Position numbers and translations under genes: made by a program. A DNA stretch of 32,665 nt, taken from the NCBI GenBank assembly GCA_011772755.1, contig WVYX01000221.1, forward strand, positions 1 to 32,665, given 5' to 3'. This document shows positions 16,549 to 24,711 of this stretch, piece by piece; the stretch's first letter is position 1, and each line of letters starts with the position of its first letter. This stretch comes from Gemmatimonadales bacterium (GTDB taxonomy: Bacteria > Gemmatimonadota > Gemmatimonadetes > Gemmatimonadales > GWC2-71-9). Under the pieces are notes generated by a model. The model made no database searches. It was not told where the DNA came from and saw only the letters and a list, made by a program, of their open reading frames with translations.

Positions 16549-18123
16549 TCATCCGAGGCTGGCGCGCAACCGGAACGGGTCCTCCGAGCCAACCCCGCGG
16601 ATTCGGTCGCACAGCGCTCGAAACAGCCGCTTCTGAACCTCGTAGACCTCGACGTTGCGAGCAACGGGCGTCTTGCGCCTGGACTGGTCCAGAATGACGA
16701 ACGGACCCGCCACGTCCGCGAGGGAGATTTCGGAACCCTGCTCCTTCAACCAAACCCACGCCGCATGAATCGCCGCTCCCAAGGCAGCGCCTTCACCCCG
16801 GACGGGAACTGTCTCGGCCTCAAAGACATCGGCAATCATCTGGCACCAGGACGGCGACTGGGACAGCCCGCCCGTCAGGTGAATGGCCTCCGGTACCACC
16901 GGCAGCCTGGAGAACCCGTTGAACAGGTTCAGCACATGCCCCTCGAGCACGGCCCTGCTGAGCCGCTCCTTACCGAAATCGTCGACCCCGAACCCGAAGT
17001 AGAGTGGAGCGGCGAGCGGCAGATCGGGTGTCCGCTCTCCGCCGTACCAGGGGATGAGCAGCCTGCCTGCGTTGCCCGGCTGTGTTCGACCAATGACCGC
17101 GTCGAACTCCTCGTGGCTCATCCCAAATCGCTCGAGCACGGCGTTGTAGCCGTTGGCCATGTTGGAGACACAGAGCAGTGGGAGGTAGTGTCCGGTGCTG
17201 TCGCAGAAGGCGGCGACCTCGCCGGTGGGATCCACGTACGGTTCTTCCATGAACGTGTACGCCGTTCCACTGGTGCCCAGGCTGATCGTTACGATCCCGG
17301 GCGAGAAGTTCCCGGTCCCAATCGCACCATACATGTTGTCGCCGCTGCCGGCATCGATGGTGCAGCTGCTGGAAAGGCCGTACGCGTCAGCGAGAGCCGG
17401 GGCGATCACACCGATCGTCTGATCGGAGGGTTTGACCGGCGGCAACCTCTCGAGGAGGCCCGAGTCGATCGCATCGATCACCACCCTCGACCAATCACTC
17501 GTCACGGGGCTCCACAGCGCCATGCCCGAGGTGTCGCCGGGCTCCATGACGGCGACTCCACCCCGTGCCGCCCCGGTTAGGTACCAATTGATGAAGTTGT
17601 GGACGAGGAAGAACGTTGTCGCGTTCGCATAGTAGTCCGGCTCATGGCGAAGCATGTGCAAGATCTTCGGGGCGGTATACCCGGTCCGCTGCGTGTTGCC
17701 CACCTCCTCGATCATCCGTTCCGGCCCGCCCACGCTCTCCGTGAGCAAGCGGCACTCGTCGGCTGTCGAGAAATCGTTCCACAACTTGGCCCGAGGGCGC
17801 GCCAGGTTGCCCCGTCCGTCGAGCGCCACGAGCCCGTGCTGTTGTCCTGAAACCGAGACGCACCGGATACGGCCTTGCTCGACGTCGGGCGCCGCCTTCA
17901 GCCGCCGAAGCAGCAGTTCCACCGCCTCGACCCACATGCGGGGATCGGACTCGGACACCCCTTCACCCAACCCCTGGACGGTGCCTTCCCGCGTGCCGAA
18001 GTGGGGCAGTTCCTCGTCGTAGCTCACCGAGTCAACGTAGACCGTTCCCCGCACTTCGAGATCGATGACGACGAGCTTGCAGGACTGCGTGGAGACGTCC
18101 AGCCCGGCGAACAGCCCTTCCAT
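16549..18123 (-). CDS. xylB: Xylulokinase of the eukaryote-like XYLB type (FGGY family)
   Basis: 524 aa, close to the length of animal XYLB. FGGY kinase motifs: GLDVSTQSCKLVVIDLE (phosphate-1 loop, 7-23), SVSGQQHGLV (90-99), KLWND (113-117), DAGSGDNMYGAIGTG with catalytic-base Asp262 (257-271), SLGTSGTAYTF (281-291) and HLTGGLSQSPSWCQMIADVF in the ATP domain. The start resembles the XYLB subgroup (GxDxSTQxxKxxxxD) with its ELPHFGTREGTV segment, rather than the E. coli XylB start (GIDLGTSGVK). It phosphorylates D-xylulose to D-xylulose 5-phosphate in the cytoplasm. It begins 12 nt after the isomerase stop, so the two are translationally close partners. Substrate confidence comes from the subgroup motifs plus the neighbour; a related ketose (for example L-xylulose) cannot be excluded. 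Confidence 0.88.
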   Translation of the reverse strand: MEGLFAGLDVSTQSCKLVVIDLEVRGTVYVDSVSYDEELPHFGTREGTVQGLGEGVSESDPRMWVEAVELLLRRLKAAPDVEQGRIRCVSVSGQQHGLVALDGRGNLARPRAKLWNDFSTADECRLLTESVGGPERMIEEVGNTQRTGYTAPKILHMLRHEPDYYANATTFFLVHNFINWYLTGAARGGVAVMEPGDTSGMALWSPVTSDWSRVVIDAIDSGLLERLPPVKPSDQTIGVIAPALADAYGLSSSCTIDAGSGDNMYGAIGTGNFSPGIVTISLGTSGTAYTFMEEPYVDPTGEVAAFCDSTGHYLPLLCVSNMANGYNAVLERFGMSHEEFDAVIGRTQPGNAGRLLIPWYGGERTPDLPLAAPLYFGFGVDDFGKERLSRAVLEGHVLNLFNGFSRLPVVPEAIHLTGGLSQSPSWCQMIADVFEAETVPVRGEGAALGAAIHAAWVWLKEQGSEISLADVAGPFVILDQSRRKTPVARNVEVYEVQKRLFRALCDRIRGVGSEDPFRLRASLG

Positions 18124-18135
18124 CGTGCCGGCCTC

Positions 18136-19242
18136 CTACCAGCTCTCGATCAGGATCTCCTCCAACTCTCCGCGGTGATCGGAGGGGTGGAGGTGACACT
18201 CGAGGATCCGCTCGTGCGGCAGACGACTCACCCGTTCTTTCATTTTCTCCAGGGCTCGGATGTTGAGCTCGACTGCCTTCTGAACCGACATGTTCTCTGG
18301 ATTGATGTCGATCCCGAAGTACTCCTCGTAGCCGATGGCCCAGAGCGCGTAGAGAAGCGCCTCGGTCTCGTGTGGGTTGACGACACCCACGTTGTTGTCC
18401 TGGTCGTAGTTGCCGTCGGGTTGGCTGTTCCAGTGCGTGTGCGCAAGTCGTCGCTCCATGGCCACCAGAGAGAAGGCCGCCGGCAGCATCTCGAAGCCCA
18501 TCTTCACGTGACCGACCTCCGGGTTGAGCCCGACGAGGGTCCGGCCCTCCTCCAGTAACCGGCGGTTCTCGGCGTTCCGCAGCCGACGCTCGATGCGCTG
18601 AGCCGCGAGGATCCCCTCGGCCGTGGTTCGATAGATGTTGTTCGCAGCCGGCTCGTAGGGCTTCGGTTCGATGGCCACCCTCACACCCGGTACCTCGTCC
18701 ATGGCTTCAGCTAAGGCGCCCTCGAAGAGGTCCCACATGTGCATGTAGGGCTTCCCGTGGAGATAGCGGTAGCCATCCATCCCCGGCCAGGAAATCGCGA
18801 CGTCGGCGCCGAGTTCACGGACCAGACGAAGCCCACCAACCGCGATCTCTATCGCTCGATCCCGGGTCGCGGAGTCCGTGCTCGACAGACTGCCGAACTC
18901 GAACCTGCTGTCAAAGAAGTGAGAGAACGGCACGGCGACGAGCCGGATGCCGGCCTCGCGCTCGAGCTTCCGGTAGAGGTGGGCATTGGACTCGTTGACC
19001 TCATCGGGGTAGTGCGCCTCGATCCCGGATGCCCCGAGCTCCGCCATCTCGGCCGCCATCTCGATCCGCTGCTCGATGGATGCCTCGGGAACGAACCGGT
19101 CGTGGAACCTCCCTCCGCCGGGGGTAAAGTACCAGACTCCGACCGAGATCTTGAGCTCCAGATCCTGCTTCAGGTTCTCGAGCATCTTCTCCGGGTCGCG
19201 TGCGCGGCCCTGATAGGAGAGATCCCTCAGCGCGTAGCTCAT
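18136..19242 (-). CDS. Diverged xylose-isomerase-like TIM-barrel sugar isomerase
   Basis: 368 aa from ATG 19240-19242, fixed by AGAGGAGA about 7 nt upstream; the open frame extends far upstream but without conservation. XylA landmarks are in order: H77 and D80 (GIEAHYPDEV; XylA TFHDDD), E192 and K194 (AIEPKPYEP), E242 and H245 (GLNPEVGHVKMG), D280 and D282 (NYDQDNNVG) and D312 (FGIDINPENM). The fit to class I (actinobacterial) XylA is clear. But at the position of metal ligand Asp245 (HIDLNGQ in Streptomyces XylA) this protein has HTHWNSQ, so a His replaces the Asp. It is also shorter than XylA at the C-terminus. It probably interconverts an aldose and ketose for the adjacent kinase, xylose/xylulose being the first guess. 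Hand alignment only. Confidence 0.82.
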   Translation of the reverse strand: MSYALRDLSYQGRARDPEKMLENLKQDLELKISVGVWYFTPGGGRFHDRFVPEASIEQRIEMAAEMAELGASGIEAHYPDEVNESNAHLYRKLEREAGIRLVAVPFSHFFDSRFEFGSLSSTDSATRDRAIEIAVGGLRLVRELGADVAISWPGMDGYRYLHGKPYMHMWDLFEGALAEAMDEVPGVRVAIEPKPYEPAANNIYRTTAEGILAAQRIERRLRNAENRRLLEEGRTLVGLNPEVGHVKMGFEMLPAAFSLVAMERRLAHTHWNSQPDGNYDQDNNVGVVNPHETEALLYALWAIGYEEYFGIDINPENMSVQKAVELNIRALEKMKERVSRLPHERILECHLHPSDHRGELEEILIESW

Positions 19243-19318
19243 CGCTTGTCTCCTCTGCCTCTGATTGTAGCTCCCGACCGCAGCCCGGCCGGGGCGAATC
19301 CGGCCAGGTTCGCGTATT

Positions 19319-21850
19319 TCACCGCCCCGCACGGTCTCGAACGGGCGCCAGATCGGCGACGAAGATGCTCCGCCCGTGAGTGCCGATGACGATCTCGTGG
19401 TCCCGTGGATGGACCACCAGATCGTGCACCGGCGTGGTGGGAAGGTTGGCACAGATCGAGTGCCAGGTGCCGCCGCGATCGAGAGAGACGTACACGCCCA
19501 GATCAGTGCCGACATAGAGGACGTCGGCATGGTGGGGGTCCTCCCGGATGACGTTGACCGACTCGGTGGGGAGGTTGCCAGCTATCGACGTCCAGGTCTC
19601 GCCGAAGTCCCGCGACACGTAGAGGTACGTCCCGAAGTCGTCCTCCCGGAACCCGGTCTGTGACGCGTAGACCGTCCCGATCTCATGCCGAGAGGCGACG
19701 ACCCGGCTCACCCATTTCTTCGGCAGTCCCTCGCGCACGTCGGTCCACGTGATTCCGTCATCCCGCGTCAGCCACACACCACCCCCCTCGGTACCAAGGT
19801 AGATCAGGCCGGGCTGAAACCGGGACTCGGAGATCACGGTGATAGTGCCGAAAGGCACTACGGCGCGTTGCCCCCCAACCGGATCCGACAGATCTGGACT
19901 GATGGGGTGCCAATCGTCTCCGCGGTTCCTCGACTTGAACAGGCGGTTGCCCCCCACGTAGAGGGTGCGGGGATCGTGATGAGACATCACGAACGGGGTG
20001 TACCACCCGAAGCGCCAGGGCTCCTCCCCTTCCGGAGCCCGTGGCCGGATGCCCTCGGCTGCACTGGTCAGCACCGAGTCCCCGGTGATATCCATGCGCC
20101 GCATGTCCCCGTGCTGGTGCTCGTAGTAGACGATCGTGCTGTCGGTGGGATCCAGGTACGTGTCGAAGGAGTCTCCTCCCGTCCACTGGTCCAGATAGAC
20201 GTTCTCCCAGGGATCGTCCGCGGCGTCCTGGATCGCCACGTCGCTGGGGCCGTACAGCGCCGCATTGTCCTGGGTGCCGCCGTAGATCCTGTACGGCACG
20301 GCCATGTCCGTGGAGATGGAGTAGAACTCTGCCGCAGGGATGTTGTTGATGTGGAGCCAGCTCTCTCCACGGTCGTAGGATTGGAACAGGCCCCCGTCGT
20401 TGCCCAACAGCACCCGGTCGGGGTTCAGCGGATCGATCCAGATCTCGTGCTGATCCAGGTGCATGATCAATCCGCGGGTGTCGTGCATTCGGATGATCTT
20501 CTCCCCGATGCGCTCGTAGGTCCGGCCACCGTCGGTGGAGTGGAATCCGCGATTGCCCAGGATGAAGATCTCATCTTCGTCGTCGGGGGACACGCGGACG
20601 TCGGTGAACTTCCAGCCAAACACGCCGAAGACCCGGTAGAGGTCGTCGTCGTTGGCCTTGCGCCACGTTTCACCCTTGTCGCTGGAACGGTAGACCTCTC
20701 CGCCGACGATCTCGCGCCGCCGCCCCTCCGGTTGCTGCTTGCCGGTGAACTCGGACCAGTTGTCGACGAACGCGTAGACCACGTTTGGATTGCTGGGAGC
20801 CACATCCAGACCGATCCGGCCCAGGGGACCCGGGGGCAGCCCCACGGTGAGCTCGGTCCAAGTATCGCCCGCGTCGGTGCTCCGGTAGATGCCGCTCTCT
20901 TCGCCGCTGACCACCGGCTCGCCACTCACCGCTTGCCAAGCTGCCGCGTATAGGATCCGCGGGTTCGACGGGTCCATGACGAGGTCCACGGCTCCGGTCT
21001 GGTCGCTGACGTACAGCACCTTCTGCCAGCTCTTGCCGCCGTCTGTGGTTCGGAAGACCCCCCGCTCCTCGTTGCGCGACCAGAAGTGGCCGAGGGCTGC
21101 CACGTAGACCACCTCGGGGTCGCGTGGGTGGATGAGGACCTTACCGATGTGGTGGGTGTCTCCGAGGCCCATGTTCCGCCAGGTAGTCCCGGCGTCAGTC
21201 GACTTGAAGACGCCGGTGCCGGCGTACGAGTAGCCGCTGTGCCGCGGCTGGGTCTCACCTGTCCCGACCCAGACGATGTTCGGGTCCGCGCTCGAGACCG
21301 CGACGTCTCCGATGGTGAAGGTCGATTCCTTCTCGAAGATTGGACGCCAGGTGAGCCCGTTGTTCTCTGTCTTCCAGAGGTTCCCGGAACCGACGCCGAC
21401 GTAGATGGTCCCATGATTGCCGGGAGGCACGGCGATCGCCTCGATTCGTGCGCCCGCCTGCTTGGGTCCGACCGCCCGCCACTGGAGGTCCTTGTAAGGC
21501 GACTCACTCTCGAGGCGCACGTGTTCCTGCCAGGACCTCATGCGGGCCCCTGGGGCGGTCACCTGGGCAGCGGCCTCGGCCACACCGGGCGGTCCGGCAG
21601 CGGCGCACTGTGACAGGACCCAAACTGCGAGCACCGAAAGAACGCTCCTCTTTGCAGAGACGTCGGCTGGCTTGACCCTCTTGCTGGCTCGACTGCGCCC
21701 AGCGGCGCGCTGAAGGCCAGGTTGAAGAATGGCCCTGAGCTCGGGCCACAGGACTCTGACACCGACCTTGCGTCTGTGCATTAGATCCTCGGCGAGATAA
21801 ACCGTCGCCACCCCGTGCGCGAGCCAACCCTTCCCGCCGCCCGCCATCAA
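19319..21850 (-). CDS. Exported Asp-box (BNR) beta-propeller protein, sortilin/VPS10-like
   Basis: The frame runs from TTG 21850 (ATG 21847) to the stop at 19319, up to 843 aa. From about residue 110 (SPYKDLQWRAVGP) it is one long double beta-propeller with about eleven Asp-box turns of the form S/T-x-D-x-G-x-T-W (STDAGTTWRN, TTDGGKSWQK, SSDKGETWRK, SRDFGETWTS, SLDRGGTWHS). This family is often annotated as 'glycosyl hydrolase' or sortilin-like and is very common in Gemmatimonadota and Acidobacteriota; an enzymatic activity is unproven. A Sec-like leader (KRSVLSVLAVWVLSQCAAAG) begins about residue 67, so the natural start may lie near there and the first ~45 residues are a kinase remnant fused in frame. 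ATG 21781 or GTG within the leader are alternatives; no Shine-Dalgarno site decides. Usual C-terminal sorting domain absent. Confidence 0.82.
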   Translation of the reverse strand: MMAGGGKGWLAHGVATVYLAEDLMHRRKVGVRVLWPELRAILQPGLQRAAGRSRASKRVKPADVSAKRSVLSVLAVWVLSQCAAAGPPGVAEAAAQVTAPGARMRSWQEHVRLESESPYKDLQWRAVGPKQAGARIEAIAVPPGNHGTIYVGVGSGNLWKTENNGLTWRPIFEKESTFTIGDVAVSSADPNIVWVGTGETQPRHSGYSYAGTGVFKSTDAGTTWRNMGLGDTHHIGKVLIHPRDPEVVYVAALGHFWSRNEERGVFRTTDGGKSWQKVLYVSDQTGAVDLVMDPSNPRILYAAAWQAVSGEPVVSGEESGIYRSTDAGDTWTELTVGLPPGPLGRIGLDVAPSNPNVVYAFVDNWSEFTGKQQPEGRRREIVGGEVYRSSDKGETWRKANDDDLYRVFGVFGWKFTDVRVSPDDEDEIFILGNRGFHSTDGGRTYERIGEKIIRMHDTRGLIMHLDQHEIWIDPLNPDRVLLGNDGGLFQSYDRGESWLHINNIPAAEFYSISTDMAVPYRIYGGTQDNAALYGPSDVAIQDAADDPWENVYLDQWTGGDSFDTYLDPTDSTIVYYEHQHGDMRRMDITGDSVLTSAAEGIRPRAPEGEEPWRFGWYTPFVMSHHDPRTLYVGGNRLFKSRNRGDDWHPISPDLSDPVGGQRAVVPFGTITVISESRFQPGLIYLGTEGGGVWLTRDDGITWTDVREGLPKKWVSRVVASRHEIGTVYASQTGFREDDFGTYLYVSRDFGETWTSIAGNLPTESVNVIREDPHHADVLYVGTDLGVYVSLDRGGTWHSICANLPTTPVHDLVVHPRDHEIVIGTHGRSIFVADLAPVRDRAGR
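21722..21847 (-). pseudogene. Ser/Thr kinase N-lobe remnant fused in frame to the sortilin-like gene
   Basis: Residues 5-42 of the frame, GKGWLAHGVATVYLAEDL then MHRRKVGVRVLWPELRAIL, match the N-lobe of Pkn kinases (GRGGMATVYLAEDLKHxRKVAVKVLRPELAAxLG). The glycine loop is degraded and the beta-3 VAVK lysine has become VRVL (Arg). Nothing of the kinase remains beyond this point. It continues without a stop into the leader of the Asp-box protein. With the fragment at 7566, this is the second kinase stub in the window; this one keeps the part that the other lost. Confidence 0.75.
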
Positions 21851-21871
21851 ACCCGAGCCGTCAGCGAGTGA

Positions 21872-23470
21872 TTACTCGCGGTCGAACAGCACCTCCCTAT
21901 TCCCGGCCTCCACAGCCAGGGCGAAGGCGAGCCTGGCCGCCTGCAACACCTTTTCGTAGTTGATCGTCTCGGGATCGTCGGATGACCGGTGATAATCCGG
22001 TCCCATGAACCCCCTGGTGAGCAGGATCGCCGGGATGTCCCTTTGAATGAAAGCGAGTTGGTCACTCCTGCTGACGTGGTTCTGCGGGTCCTCCCCCTCA
22101 TTGAGCCTCAGATCCAGGTTCGCACCCACTCGCGAATCGTTCACACTCGTGATGAGTTCGAGAAGCCGAGGCCTCTCGTTCTCCGAGGCGAGCGCGAGGA
22201 GTGACTCGGGGAACGGTGGCGAGTTCCTTCCCACCATGTCCAGATTGATGTTCAGCACGATCTGCTCGATCGGGACGGGGGGGTTGTCGACGAAGTAACC
22301 GGAACCGAGGAGTCCGCCCTCCTCGCTAGTGAACAGCACGAAGATGATGGAGCGCTTCGAGGGTGCCATGGCCGCCGCCTCCGCCGCTTCCAGCACTGCG
22401 GCGCTCCCGCTCGCGTTGTCGTCAGCGCCGTTGTAGAGTTCCCCGCTCCGTATCCCAACATGGTCCAGGTGGGCCGTGACCACGATGTATTCGTTTTTCA
22501 ATACCGAATCCGTACCGGGGAGGAGCGCCACGACGTTCGGGGAGGAGAACGCGCTCTCCACATTGCGCTTCAGATCGAGTGAGACGTGGACCTTCTCCAA
22601 GGGGCCCGGCGTGTAGGTTCCCGTTCCGGAGACCGGGTCGAACCCGGTACCCGACAGGAGATCCGCAGCCGCCTCCGGCCTGAGTTGAAGGATCCATGAA
22701 AGTGACGGCGGGCTGGTCATCTCCTGAGAACTCGGCGATACCGGTCGTACAGTGGGCCTGTTCATCATCGAAGCAAGTCGATCCCACATCGTTGCCGTTG
22801 CGGAATCCGGCACCACGATGAGCGTGGCGACCTGGTGGTTGAGCGCGCTCGCGAAGAGGGTGTTCGCGCTTCGCAGGAGCCTGCTGTACATCTGGTGTTT
22901 CTCTTCAGGCAGCACTGGCTCACCGTTCCGCGTCGGAGCGCCACCCACGATCAGGGCCATCTTCCCGGCTGCGTCAACGCCCTCGTAGTCATTCCAGCCC
23001 AAGTCCGGCTCCTCGATCCCGTAGCCCAAGAACAGCGGCATGCCTGTGATCGTTTGGTCGCCTCCAGACGCGAAAACCGGCTGAGCCAGGAACTCCTGAC
23101 CGAGACGATAGGTCCTCTCGACGTCTCCCAAAGTCACCCGCATGACGCTCTCCGTGCTGACCGTCGCCGTCTCGAACCTGATCTGCTGGAAGAAGGTGGG
23201 AGCGCCGGATGAGTCACTGAGCATCGGAACGAGACCAGCGGCGCGGAAATGAACGGCGCCATACTGCGCGGCGAGTATGTAACCCTCCTCGCCTGCATCC
23301 CTTCCCGCGAGGAAGTCAGAGGCGAGGTAGTAGAGGTGGTCCCTGAGCTCAGCCTGCGTGATGCTCTGCAGGGGATCGACCCGCTCCTGACCCCAAAGAG
23401 CTGAGGCGGGGACGATGAGCATCGCGCAGGCCGCGAGATTGCGGAGCGACGTTGATCTACGAGAACGCAT
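21872..23470 (-). CDS. Secreted M28-family zinc metallopeptidase
   Basis: 532 aa with a Sec signal (SLRNLAACAMLIVPASALWG, cut near QERVDP). N-terminal cap, then a protease-associated-type insert (about 100-270: MPLFLGYGIEEPDLGWNDYE, GVDAAGKMALIVGG). The M28 catalytic domain carries all co-catalytic zinc residues: His in TAHLDHVG (about 335), bridging Asp in GADDNASGSA (about 352), the Glu-Glu general base and ligand in FTSEEGGLLGS (about 383), Asp in NINLDMVGRNS (about 410), and the final His in GPDYHRSSDD (about 494). It should be an active aminopeptidase or carboxypeptidase of the cell envelope. It is first in the minus-strand cluster, with only 21 nt to the kinase/sortilin frame. Its link to sugar metabolism is unclear; these genes often sit near sortilin-like proteins in Gemmatimonadota. 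Confidence 0.92.
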   Translation of the reverse strand: MRSRRSTSLRNLAACAMLIVPASALWGQERVDPLQSITQAELRDHLYYLASDFLAGRDAGEEGYILAAQYGAVHFRAAGLVPMLSDSSGAPTFFQQIRFETATVSTESVMRVTLGDVERTYRLGQEFLAQPVFASGGDQTITGMPLFLGYGIEEPDLGWNDYEGVDAAGKMALIVGGAPTRNGEPVLPEEKHQMYSRLLRSANTLFASALNHQVATLIVVPDSATATMWDRLASMMNRPTVRPVSPSSQEMTSPPSLSWILQLRPEAAADLLSGTGFDPVSGTGTYTPGPLEKVHVSLDLKRNVESAFSSPNVVALLPGTDSVLKNEYIVVTAHLDHVGIRSGELYNGADDNASGSAAVLEAAEAAAMAPSKRSIIFVLFTSEEGGLLGSGYFVDNPPVPIEQIVLNINLDMVGRNSPPFPESLLALASENERPRLLELITSVNDSRVGANLDLRLNEGEDPQNHVSRSDQLAFIQRDIPAILLTRGFMGPDYHRSSDDPETINYEKVLQAARLAFALAVEAGNREVLFDRE

Positions 23471-23965
23471 GGTAATCCCTCCTTCTCCGCTCGTACCCTG
23501 CGGGACAGGTCAAACCACGCCGCATTCAACCAGCCCGCCCTTGCAACGAAACGTGTGACGGCGAGCCATGAGATGTCCAGCGCGAGAGCCTGGCGAGGCC
23601 GTGCTCAGTACGTGGCGCTAGCTGCCGAGCCTGCTGTTCGGGGGCAGGGCGCCGGAACGGGAGACGCTCGCTGATTTGGGGTACTGCTCGCGATCGTTGC
23701 CTTGGCAACCAGCTTGGCGCCGGCCACGCGTGCAACAAGCAAACCATCAATGGTGGCGTTGCGAGACGCTCAGACGCTTGCCAAATCGATCGGTGGCGTG
23801 GTCGAGGAAGTACTCCGTAGCCCGCAGGACCTCCCTACCGGTAAACGTGTCCCAACGAAATGTCTTGTATCAGGCTGAACTGCCCCACGGATGGGCACAA
23901 ACCCACGGCCCCGAGCGTGACCTCTGTTCCACCGCGCCTTGATTGTACGTCGCGAACGCGAGGTG
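23471..23965. other. Gap without an assignable gene
   Basis: About 495 bp between two minus-strand genes. One plus frame (about 23752-23875) reads MVALRDAQTLAKSIGGVVEE then VLRSPQDLPTGK and a stop, which could be a coding remnant, but I recognise nothing. No RNA gene or terminator is visible to me. Confidence 0.4.
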
Positions 23966-24382
23966 CTACTCAGGCTGCGGCCGTGCCCGGGGAGGTGCGG
24001 GTACCTCGCGAATGGCGCTGACCACGAGTGGGCCATCCGGCGACTGGTACGGCGCCAGGCTGATTTCCACCGGAATCTCGTGACCGTCCCTGTGTCGAAC
24101 GTAGACCTCCAGATCGACTCCCATCGGACGGACGTGGGGGGTACGGCCATAGCGGTCCCGTTCAGCAACATGCCGGTCACGAAACCGCTCGGGCATCAGT
24201 GACTCCACAGGCTTGCCCAACAACTCATGGCGCGTGTATCCCACCAGCCGCTGGAGCTGGACGTTCAGTTCGACGATCCGCCCTTCGCTGTCGACGATGA
24301 CGATGGCATCGGGCAAGGCATCGAGTAACACCGAGTGAGCGAAGCGAGCGGGTTCCATACGATCAGGATCTGCTGGAGGCAT
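23966..24382 (-). CDS. Stand-alone PAS-domain sensory protein
   Basis: 138 aa from ATG 24380-24382 (the frame is open to 24571, but the upstream part overlaps repeat DNA and is not conserved-looking). A single complete PAS domain: LLDALPDAIVIVDSEGRIVE, LNVQLQRLVGYTRHELLGKP, VESLMPERFR, then the PAC-like half VYVRHRDGHEIPVEISLAPY. It ends in a Pro/Arg tail (PAPPRARPQPE). No kinase, cyclase, sigma-54 or HTH output module is attached, and none is seen in the 490 bp downstream. It may be an adaptor, or the N-terminal stub of a lost sensor kinase. It is divergent from the creatininase-family gene across the heptad-repeat region. Ligand unknown. Confidence 0.7.
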   Translation of the reverse strand: MPPADPDRMEPARFAHSVLLDALPDAIVIVDSEGRIVELNVQLQRLVGYTRHELLGKPVESLMPERFRDRHVAERDRYGRTPHVRPMGVDLEVYVRHRDGHEIPVEISLAPYQSPDGPLVVSAIREVPAPPRARPQPE

Positions 24383-24422
24383 GACGTGTCCTAGGGCTTT
24401 CTGAACCAAGAGGGCTGCGCTG

Positions 24423-24446
24423 CAAGCAATATAGCAAGCAATATAG
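24423..24446. repeat. Perfect 12-bp tandem duplication
   Basis: CAAGCAATATAG occurs twice head to tail. It is an AT-rich patch in the GC-rich gap upstream of the PAS gene. It may mark an operator or a replication slippage event. Confidence 0.85.
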
Positions 24447-24509
24447 CCGGATACCCCGCCAGAGCCGCTCGGTTCACACGGAGGCCAGCTATCCGGCGGA
24501 CTCATGTGA

Positions 24510-24593
24510 GGTCTGGGGTCCTGGGTGTCAGGTGCTGGCCGAGAACTGGCAATCCGGCTCCATCCTAGCACCTATGACCCAACACCGAGCACC
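24510..24593. repeat. Inverted pair of 7-bp-period (GGTNNNN) arrays
   Basis: At 24510-24537 there are four abutting heptads on the plus strand: GGTCTGG, GGTCCTG, GGTGTCA, GGTGCTG. At 24566-24593 there are four more in the opposite orientation (TAGCACC, TATGACC, CAACACC, GAGCACC). The 28-bp arms are separated by 28 bp, so spacer and arms are all four heptads long. The arms are only partly complementary, so a bulged hairpin is possible. The element lies between the divergent PAS and creatininase-family genes. Confidence 0.8.
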
Positions 24594-24711
24594 CGAAATC
24601 CTCCTGAGCCAAGCGCCGCAGGGCAGACCTCAAACCGGCTTCTACCGCCCGCTGGCTGCCGCCGGCATCTTGTTGGGGACTCCTAACACCCGAATCCCGA
24701 CGGACGAGCCA

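Noticed and set aside
16348..17580. Long open frame on the plus strand opposite the xylulokinase gene
   Set aside because: It is the complement of a clear FGGY kinase; its protein has no recognisable motif and the composition expected of an antisense frame in GC-rich DNA.
19685..20953. Long plus-strand open frame inside the sortilin-like region
   Set aside because: It is antisense to eleven Asp-box repeats and follows their codon periodicity; no family resemblance.
24510..24537. G-quadruplex as the main explanation
   Set aside because: G runs are mostly two to four long and irregular; the strict 7-bp period with GGT is a better description, though a quadruplex cannot be excluded.
24510..24593. 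CRISPR array
   Set aside because: Units are 7 bp without spacers of regular unique sequence, and no cas genes are present.
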